This document shows positions 44,501-54,598 of a stretch of 64,000 bases of DNA, one piece after another (within the stretch, counting starts at the first letter, position 1; every line of letters starts with the position of its first letter). A program made the translations under genes and the position numbers. The notes under the pieces were generated by a model. That model searched no databases. It had not been told where the DNA came from and saw only the letters and a program-made list of their open reading frames with translations. Source of the stretch: Riptortus pedestris (Eukaryota > Arthropoda > Insecta > Hemiptera > Alydidae); NCBI GenBank assembly GCA_019009955.1, contig CM032228.1, forward strand, positions 128,865,001 through 128,929,000, read 5' to 3'.

Positions 44501-46323
44501 AATGTTTAAAAACATTCAGTTATAAAAAAAAAACTGGAACAAGTAAGGAAAAAAGTATATTGCTGAATGAAATTAAAAGTGAATACCAGCAATAACTTTT
44601 GTAAAATCTTTCCTGGAAATATTTGATGTGAACTAAGAAGATATGGATGAAAAAATTGATTATTTTTATGCCAGGGGCAATATCAAAAATTATATCTCCA
44701 AAATACATAACATAACTGCCATATGCAGAATGAATTGTCCAAAAAGTATATACAATACGTGTGTTTGAGCTGAACAACGATGCAGAAATTTAAAAACTTC
44801 TGAATTGGAGATTGAGCACCATGGAGTATTGTTTATTACATCAAATTCTATTGAGTTCAGATATTACCTTAGTATCTGCTCAGTTATACTAATTTATCTA
44901 AGGAAGTGCTTATTTCTACTGTTTTTGATCACGATGAGACATTTTTTCTTAGCCTAGGAAATCTAATTCTATTTGTTTATTTAAACCCCATGATTAAGCA
45001 CATTAAATCCAAAATTCAAATTGTAAATTATTCATCATAATGTAAACAGTCACTCCTTTATTCTAAATTAACCACCTAGTAAAATTCATTTGCTTCCATT
45101 AGCGGGCATGAAGAATAAATATTTTTGTTTAAGGTTCGAAATATAAAGTAATGAATGGATCTTTTGGGAATATTGGTGTTCTTGGAGGTGTATACCTTAT
45201 GATGTAAATTAGAAAAGTAGGTATGATGCTTTTTTCTTGGGGATGGTGAGTGAGGCTAAAATATATTCATTAAGAAGCACTTGTGTTATCAACCTCGCAC
45301 TCAGATCATGAGAATATGCCTTAAAATTATTTCTTTTGAGCGTATATTTGAATCAAAATGAATGTGCAATAGAGCCTGTTTAACAAACAGTATGTGGGTT
45401 GTTGTACCATTCAGAATTATTGTCAATCTTAATGCTTTTGCATTTTTTTTTTTTTTTATGTCAGCTTACTAACACTGGAATTGTAAAGAGAGCACTTAGT
45501 GGCTAATTTTCATAGCTTCTGGTTTTGGTCAAAGAGGGAGAAACGCCTTCACATATTTTGCTTTTGGGTATGAAGTTAGCTGACAGTGCCAATAGTTAAC
45601 AATCTTTAATGTGTTCTCTTAGACTTCCATGGTTCTGGTCATGATTATTGAGGTCTTCTGGTATTGAGTGTGTCATGTTACTTCAATGTTTCACTAGTCA
45701 TGCTTCTAGCTTCTTTAGGGTGTCCCAGCAAAGAAATAGGATTCTTTGTGAGGCCAGCAACATGACTAGTGAAACATTGGTAGAAAATAAGGTCAATATC
45801 AGGAGACCTCTATATTCATTCTTTAATGTTTTTAACTTGTCAATGAAATTATAACCTTACTTAATATTTTAGTTAATTTGTTTAATCTATAATTGAAATA
45901 TGCGTACTTTATTCAAAATAATATTTGATGGTAATACATCTAATGCGTGATTACAGGAAGTTATTTATCAGAAAATGTATGTATTTTAAATTTCCGGTAC
46001 TCTGTGAACATTGAAGCAAAACGGAATTCCTTATTATTACTAATTAGTTCATAAAGAAATTGCTATTAGAATATGCAGTTTATATAAATGCTTCAATTGT
46101 AAAAAATAATATCCATAAAATGTTGCTCATTCTTCTAGAGGTACATAAGAAGACATTCTCGAAAGCCATCCATTACTTTGTCCATTTCTCTTGTCATTGT
46201 TATGATTACTTGACTAGTTACCTATGATGATGATAGTACTTGGTGCAATGTTTGAAAAATGTCCTCAAATATCCATTGATCCTACCCAGGAGATGACGAA
46301 AATGAGTCTGTTCGGAAGGGCCT

Positions 46324-46384
<61 letters not shown>

Positions 46385-49300
46385 TATTAATGCTCTAGTG
46401 GTCACAATTTTTGTTGGTTACCAAACTCTTAAATATTTTATGTAAAAATAGAGATCAAGTTCATTAATGGTTGAAGTCGGACAGTGGGAGGGGGTTTAGA
46501 GAGGGAATTCCTAAAATTCAAAATATCTCTGTTATTATATGCCGCATTGAAAAATTGTATAAAACCAATCTTTTTGTAAATTTATTGTTATATATGTTTT
46601 TTTTTCTTTATCGTTATTATTAACAGAGATATTATTCAAAGCTTAAAATACCAAGTATTGGCTTCATTGAACTTTTACTGTTTGAGATAAATGCAAATAC
46701 GTTAGTATGATGACAACATCAGTTAAGACTTTTCCGTCTTGATTCAAAAATGCTTATTTGATCTATACCAAACTCAATATTTAACTGTTTAATTCAACTT
46801 TCCTACCTATGTTGTTTAACCCCGCTCTAGAAGTGCCACTCCAAAAAATAAGGACAAACCATAGTGGTAGTATTTTGTAACAGGCTCACACTCACATGGC
46901 ATATGCTGGCAAAGAAGTATCATAGATAATGATACTGATGATGCATCTGGTGTTATTAACTTTTAATGGAGTTATGGTAATGATTGTGTAGCTGTTGTTT
47001 TTGATAATATGAAGACAAAGGGAACAATGATGCTGTTTTTAAGACGATTTCCAAATTTTTTCTTGAGTATATGTATACACACCACACTTGTCTGCCTGTA
47101 AATGCTCTATCGGCCACAATTTTGTATTTTTTTATTACCGAACTTAATATTTTCAAAATTTTGTTGCTTCAGATGTAGTGATAAGATCCAAAAAAGGTTT
47201 TATTTAAGTATACAACGTGTAATTTTTGCTGATTTATAGGTCATACTGAAGATAAGAGAGAACATAATTTAGCTAATAAGCGTTATCAAAGATGTGATTA
47301 TAAGATCCAAAAAATATTCTTGTTATTCTTGACCCAATATTCAAATATTCTTCATAGTTTATTGGCAAGGGACACTAACAAAAACCCCTCCCCTCCCACC
47401 TCAAAGGCTTTATTCGAAATTGCCTTACATGTTTCGTATACCACCTCTTCAGGTGCCATTCCTTTTCTACAAATAATAACATTTATTTATTAATCTCAAA
47501 GATAATTCTATCTCTGTTTGCTTATAGTTATGAAGTGCTAAATTCCTCCTGCTCTTATTGAAACGAACCTCCTTCACTGGGGAGGTCGTTGAAACTGAGA
47601 TTCCTGAAGCAGGTTGTCAGCTGACTTTAAATTGATTATTTAATTTAAGATAAAATATTGTAGAATATATGATAATTTAATTTTTGTTTACAGCCCCCCT
47701 CCCTTGTTTATTATGTTAATATTCTCTTTAATTTTTCATTATTTATTCCTTTCTTTATCCATCATTTTAATGTTTTGAAAATTGAAAGTGTGATTTTTCT
47801 TCCAAAGCTGTTTTGTTTTTATGATCATTAATACTTTATACATATTACATTAGTCTCTTATGTAGTAGTTGTAAGGATTCACCAATATAGATTCCATTAC
47901 AAGTGTCACAACTTATTTCATAAAAATTTAGATTTTGATTCAATTATTTTGTCCTTTTTCTACTAAAATTGTTTTGAATTTTATTATCATATTTCCATCC
48001 TATATTGCATACCCTATTTCAAATCAGTATCAGGTTTCTAGATATTTTTGGGTGATAACTAACAACAGTAAAGTTGTAATTTTATTTTATCCAAGTTCTC
48101 TTAAAACTTGATGCAAAATAACCAATTTTAAGGTTTGAAGGTAAAAATAATCAATTTAAAGACAGCTGGCATAACCTGATAAGGTAAGATAAGCTGGCTT
48201 CAAGGAATCTCAGCTTCCACAATCTCCCCAGTGCGAAAGGTTCATTTCATTGAGTATAAGAGGAAATAAGCACTTTATAACTGTAAGTAAACAGTATGTA
48301 GTTAAATTTAAGAAATATATTATTTTAGCTAACTCTTATAAATGTTTTAACATAACATAGAATTATCTTTTGGATTTTATAAAAATGTTATTATTTGTAG
48401 AAAAGGAATGTCTCCTAAAGAGGTGGTATACAGGCCACAAAACACGTAGTACAAATTGAATAAAGTCTTTGTGGGGAAAAATAAGGCGTTTTTGTAAGGC
48501 TCTTGCCAATAAACTATGATGAAAAGATTTATTTAATTATATGAGCTGTAATGTTTGTAGATTGGTAGGTCATTGACTCCAATACCCATTTTAGTTGGTT
48601 TTCAATGAATTGGAAATTCAAAACCAAGTTTTTTTAAATATATTTTATCGAGGTAGTTAAATTTTCATACTCTTCAAGGTTTTTATTTTTTTTTTAAATA
48701 CAAACAAAACTTTGCATAAGAGTCCTCATAGTGAAAATCCATCACTCCATGACACTCATATAAATAATACCCCAAAAGCTGCATGTTTAGTAAAGTAGAC
48801 CCTAGAAATAGATAATAGAGGTGTATGTGCAACTTGTGCCTTCTTTATGCCATGCGAACGATATAAATTTTTAATGATTTCTTTAAAAATACAAAATACC
48901 AACAGAAAGGGTCAAACTGTCATTGTCATCACACTCAGTATGATGGCCGTTTTATCTATGATGTCTATATTTCTATTGTAATTAATAACCACTGAACGCT
49001 TTAGAATTTTTTCTGAAGTATTCTTTAAATCTTGTGTTAACAACATTCAGACTTATCCAGCCTATCTATAGGTAAACTACTCTTTTTAGTTTCCCGCCCA
49101 ATGCCCATCTAATTTCAGTTATTGGAATGAAACTATAAAGTTTTCCATCCTAGTTGTCTTTGTATCTTAAAGAAAATGGTATAGCCAATGTGTTGAATAT
49201 TGCTACAAATATTCCAGCATTTACTGGTGCTCTGGAATAGATTTCACCTATAGATAGACTGGGGAGATTGATGGTTCTGTCTCATTGGTAGAGTTCACAT

Positions 49301-52300
49301 TTCCTAGTTATAGCACATTCAGGTACTCGGGCAGAACAGCTTGAGGGATAAGGAGAGCTCTAGAGCGGAAGCAGATCAAACAGTCAGAATGGTCACAAGC
49401 ACTAGATTTTTGTTTATCCTGCAAAAGGCTCTCTGCTTTAAGAGTCTTCAAGAAGATTAATGTACATAGTTATCAAACCAACAGTTACATATAAGAATGA
49501 ACTCTCACCTAGGAAAACTGAAAAGCACTACGTTCGAGGAGATAAGAGCCCTGAGAAAGATATTTGAAATTGCAAGAGAGCAGTATGGATGGTGGATCAG
49601 AAGGGCTTCCCAACTGAAGGAGTGTTGTAAGCCTGATATCACCTATGATACTAGAAAGGGTATATTGTATGTCGAGAGGATGGAGTCTTATAGGCTAGCC
49701 AAGAAAACAATATATTACACACTAAATGGAGGAAGAAGGAGGAGCAAGAGTGGTTGGATGACAAGAGCAGACTTGCAAAGGTGGTCTACAGTTTGAGAAT
49801 CTCCTTCCTGCAGCTATGCACAGAATGTTTTTAGACAGTGGCACATCCTCAGGGCTTAAGGACTGTAGAACCTAGTAGTTAGCTTTGGAAATGCAATGAA
49901 GTTTGGTGAGCCTTAAACGTAATTCTTTTCATACAAGAATAAAACACTAGCTATACATATTATAACCATCTGATAGCTTGTACAATAAATGTCTCTCAGA
50001 CTTAGTCAGCAAAGATACAAGAGATGTGTTCTTGGGAAAGATTTAATGTAGGAGAATCATTACAACCCTTATGGAAGAAATTAAAACAGCATTGTAAAAA
50101 TGTATGTAATTTATCTGATATCAATTTTAACCAATAGGTCAGAATTGATAAAAACCCCACTATTGCTTAATTCACTTTATTATCACTCTTCATGTTTCAT
50201 TTTCTTTAATTCAATCCTTCAGCAGTTCATTAATTCTTATATAGATTTAGTTCATCATGAAGGTGCTCCATAAAGTAAGCAAATTTCCCACAAGCTGGAA
50301 TGTTTGGTGTACCATCTCAAATTCTATTTCCTATTTCTCCATTAATAAGAAGCCTGTCTATCACAATTTCATGTTTTAAGTTTGACATGACTGATACAAT
50401 TGCTAATAGATGAAAATCCCGTGAGTAGTAGTGGGGGTTTTACTCAAGGGTGAAAACAAAAAATAAAACTAAATTGCTTATTATTTCAATTAGAAAAAAA
50501 GTAAATAGAACAAACAATTGACGACATTAAATGATTAATAAGAATGACCATATAACCATTTTTTGATCTCAATTGAAAATATCAGAGATATTTGATTTTT
50601 TTTATTTTAATCCTCCTCTCCTACTGATCCAAATTCATCTTTAGTATTATAAGAATTGTTTAAATATGGAGTAAGGTATCGATAAAGTAAATATTGATTA
50701 CCTCTTGAAAGTGTAATATTTATTGAACATATTTGTATGCCTCTCACATACAAAGGTAAAGGTTCAATGAAAACCATATTTGATATTTAAGCTACAAATA
50801 AAATTCTTAAAGATATATCAGCTTATTAAAGCTTATAAAGGTGATATATCAGTACGTATTCGAGATATAGAAAAATCTAGTACAATATTTATGAAAAATT
50901 AATTTTCCTTCTATTGGTGGATGAAATATAATTTTAGGTTGACCCATTATGTGTCAAAGTAGACAAACACTCCCAGACTTCAGTGCATAAAAATCTTTGT
51001 TTTCATTATTGTATTACCCCTATGTGTTTTGAGCTTGTTTAAATGTTCCTTTTAAAGAGGTTTCCAGTGTCTAAAAATATATAAATAATACTTTTGAAAA
51101 AAATAGGAGGATTAAAAAATATATAACTATATCTACATTTAAACAACACTTTTTAAATATATCTGTTTCTTTCAATTCTTTTTTATAATTTTAGTTACCA
51201 GTATAATTATAATAATAATTTTCTCAAGAAATGTTTTATTTTTATATAAAACATATCTTTTGTTATTTACCATTAGAACATGTCACATATTCTAGACCAG
51301 TAGCCTAATTAATATCTTTAGATCCACCACAAACACTAAATTAAAACTCGTATAAAATGGTTGACGGTCACATACACACTGCATGTACAAAGCCATCAAA
51401 AACTGTTTTCTATACTGAACCAATATACAAAATAAAATTGCTATGTGTGTTATTCTTAAAAAATAATTTTAAAAAACATTTATTTGATTGAGGTATTCTT
51501 TGGTGGAAATTTCACCATTTCTTTTTAAAATTAAATTTTCAACAAGGTTGGTTCTATATAAGTTTTTTTATCCAAATCATAATAACAGAGATATTTGATT
51601 TGAATTTCTGATTCCCCCTCTCTCACTCCAGTCTGATTTTTCAGGTGTTAATGAACTTGATTTTTATTTCTATACTAAACAATTTTATATCGAGTTTGGT
51701 AACAATCAAACAAAAATGGTGATATATATATAAATAATTTAATGTAATATATATGCACAAATGCATACAAATAATTGTGAATGGGCCTCATTTTCATCAT
51801 CTCCTAGGTAGGATTAATGGACGTCATGAGTACTATCTTGAAATTGCACATCCTACCTCTAGACCGGCCATGTTCATTATATGTTAAATGACAAACTCGA
51901 CAATAATTTTCTGGATGCATGATAAACTATTTATCCTGCCGCCCTCTAAAATTCAAGAGGAATCTTATTTAAAATAAAATAATCCCAACATTAGAATAAT
52001 AAACATTTCAATGTATTATAAGGAAATATTAAATAGGCTACACACAATGTAAAATGCTTATCCACTTATTATTATTGAAAAATAAGAAAAAAAATAAAAA
52101 AATTATTGAAAAATAAGCTACAAAGGCACTGAAAAAATTGTATTATAGAATAAGACAACAGATGATCACCAAAATTGCAAAACTGTGAAATTTGGCTCAT
52201 GTTTGGTTTCTTAGAAGAATTGTTTTTTTAGAAGGCAGTATAGGAAAAATGATAAAGATTTCAGAAATTGGCAATGTTTGTGAAACATTTAAACTTAAAC

Positions 52301-52940
52301 AGAGAAAATTGGACAATCATGATAGTTTTAGGAACATATATAACATACAACATAACTGTTAATATAGATGCAAAAAATAGATTAGTCCCATAGTAAAAAC
52401 AAATTCATATTTGAATAAAAATATCCTTGACTAACAAATGGTAGAAAATAGTTACGAGACCTGTTAGAGGAGAGACTCCTTTTAACTAATAGATATAGTC
52501 CAGCAATCCCCAAACCACCCCAGTGGAATTAAGAAAAGATTAATATACTTCTGATAAATCGTTGAATTAAAGAATGTCAAACATGTAGAGTGGTACTAAA
52601 GAGAAATGAGAATGAAGGACTAGTGTTGTTTTTATAGATTTTAATGCGGTGTCTGCAAGTTATATCCGATTGAGTGTTGTTGGGTCATTAGTGTAACACA
52701 AAAAACCTCTTTGGGTCACTTCTTTCATTTTTAAATTCAACAGTTTAAACAATTTTAGAAAAGGAAGACTCTAAGCTAGTGGAAAATGTCCAGATAATTA
52801 GAAACAAACAGTATGTTATAAAGAAAGCTCTTAGATAAAAAATGTATTTAATTATTATTATTAATTGTCAGTGGTTTGATTATTAAATGACATTAATAAC
52901 TAAATACTTAAGCCCTTAATTTAAATGGTTTGCACTTGCA

Positions 52941-53008
<68 letters not shown>

Positions 53009-53193
53009 ATATATACCTGATTTTGCGTTTCTTCTTTATTCTGCATTTCCAGTACATAAATTTAAATTTATTTTACTTTTTAGTATGGCTTTTTGAGTTC
53101 ATAAATTAAGCATAATTATTATGTATTTGAAACCTATATAGATAAGTTGCATCTTAGTTTTAACTGTACCATATTTAGTGAAAGTATAAGAAA

Positions 53194-53258
<65 letters not shown>

Positions 53259-54544
53259 GAGGTGTGACAATTAAGTAACGGGACTGTGCGTACGGCAGAT
53301 GTCAGGCTTGTGTGTGGGGAGTGGGGATGGATCATGATTGATCCTGTTTATTACTGCACAGAGTCCACTTGATCCCGTCTCTCTATCTAGTCTAGTTTGG
53401 TTTTAAATCTCGTTTGAGTAAGGCGTGTTGTTATTGGCGTGCCGGAAAAATGATCAGTTTAAAAATCGAGCAGCGTATTAATTTGCAATTTCTGGTAAAA
53501 TTGAGAAAGCCTCCAAGTGAATGTTTTCAGTTATTGAAAGAGGTGTTTGGTGACAACTGCATGTCACGTACTAGAGTTTTTGAATGGCACAAACGATTTT
53601 CTGAAGGCCGGGAAGAAGTTGAAGATGACGAACGGACTGGACGACCTGTGACGTCAAGAATTGAAGAAAACGTTAAGAAGGTTAATGAAATTGTGCGGAA
53701 AGGCAGGCGTTTGAGTCTTCGAATGATTTCAGATTTATCAAACATTGACAGAGAGACGTTGAGAAAAATTTTACATGAAGATCTGAAAATGACTAAAGTT
53801 TGGGCCAAAGTGGTGCCAAAAAACCTGACGCCTGAACAAAAGGAGAACCGAAAAAACATCTGCATTGACATCATGCAGCCATTGGCAGCAGATCCAGAGC
53901 TGTCCAGATCCAGATACAGTCCATGCACTGGAAGACTCAATCATCACCAAGAATGAAAAAAGCTCGAATGAGCAAATCAAAACTGAAGGCCATGTTTTTT
54001 GATGTGAGGGGTGTCATTATGGTTGAATGGGTGCCAGAGGGTCAAACTGTAAACCAAAAATATTACATTGAGGTCCTGGAGAAACTGAGAGAAAGAGTGA
54101 GGAAGAAAAGAACCGAAATGTGGAAAAACAATTCATGGATTTTGCACCAGGACAACGCGCCCGCTCACAATGCGCTCTCGGTGAAGCGGTTTTTAGCGAA
54201 AAAGTCAATTCCAGTGCTTGAACATCCGCCGTATTCACCAGATCTGGCTCCCTGTGACTTCTACCTTTTTCCCAAAATAAAAAGTTCTTTGAAGGGAACA
54301 CGTTTTGAGTCAGTTGAAGATGTCAAGCAAAAAACGGCAGACTTGCTGAAGAGGCTGACACTTAATGACATGCAGTACTGCTTTGAGCAGTGGAAAACTC
54401 GTATGCAGCGGTGTATAGATAGGGATGGGGAGTATGCTGAACGGGATTAATAGTTATTTGTAATAAGTGTTCAATAAAGAATGTTTTTCAGATCAGTCCC
54501 GTTATTTAATTGTCACACCTCGTATATATATAAAAACTTATTTT

Positions 54545-54598
<54 letters not shown>

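Larger units (their letters stand above)
53258..54522 (+). mobile_element. mariner-family DNA transposon, 1,265 bp, both ends intact
   Basis: Terminal inverted repeats of 29 bp at 53258-53286 (CGAGGTGTGACAATTAAGTA...) and 54494-54522, differing at one position (G/A at base 18), with TA on both sides (53256-53257 and 54523-54524), the duplicated target of the family. It lies inside a TA microsatellite in intron 4 of AP3S, same strand as the gene. Size and layout are those of a full-length mariner; the transposase gene inside is broken. The well matched ends mean it could still be moved by a transposase supplied elsewhere, which is inference. Confidence 0.95.

Noticed and set aside
44520..44777. 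Minus-strand 85-codon frame in AP3S intron 4
   Set aside because: Hydrophobic, AT-driven composition (F/I/Y/S) and no recognisable motif; typical chance frame.
47395..47470. Hammerhead-ribozyme-like core (CTGAAGAG + short stem + GAAAC) on the minus strand of the long inverted repeat
   Set aside because: The CTGANGA and GAAA words and a three-pair stem II are there, but I could not find a stem I partner for GGCAC or a proper cleavage triplet after stem III. A covariance search would be needed.
53414..53449. Earlier start for the mariner transposase
   Set aside because: The frame is open from a TTG at 53414, but mariner transposases begin a few residues before KIEQRIN-type sequence, which the ATG at 53450 provides.
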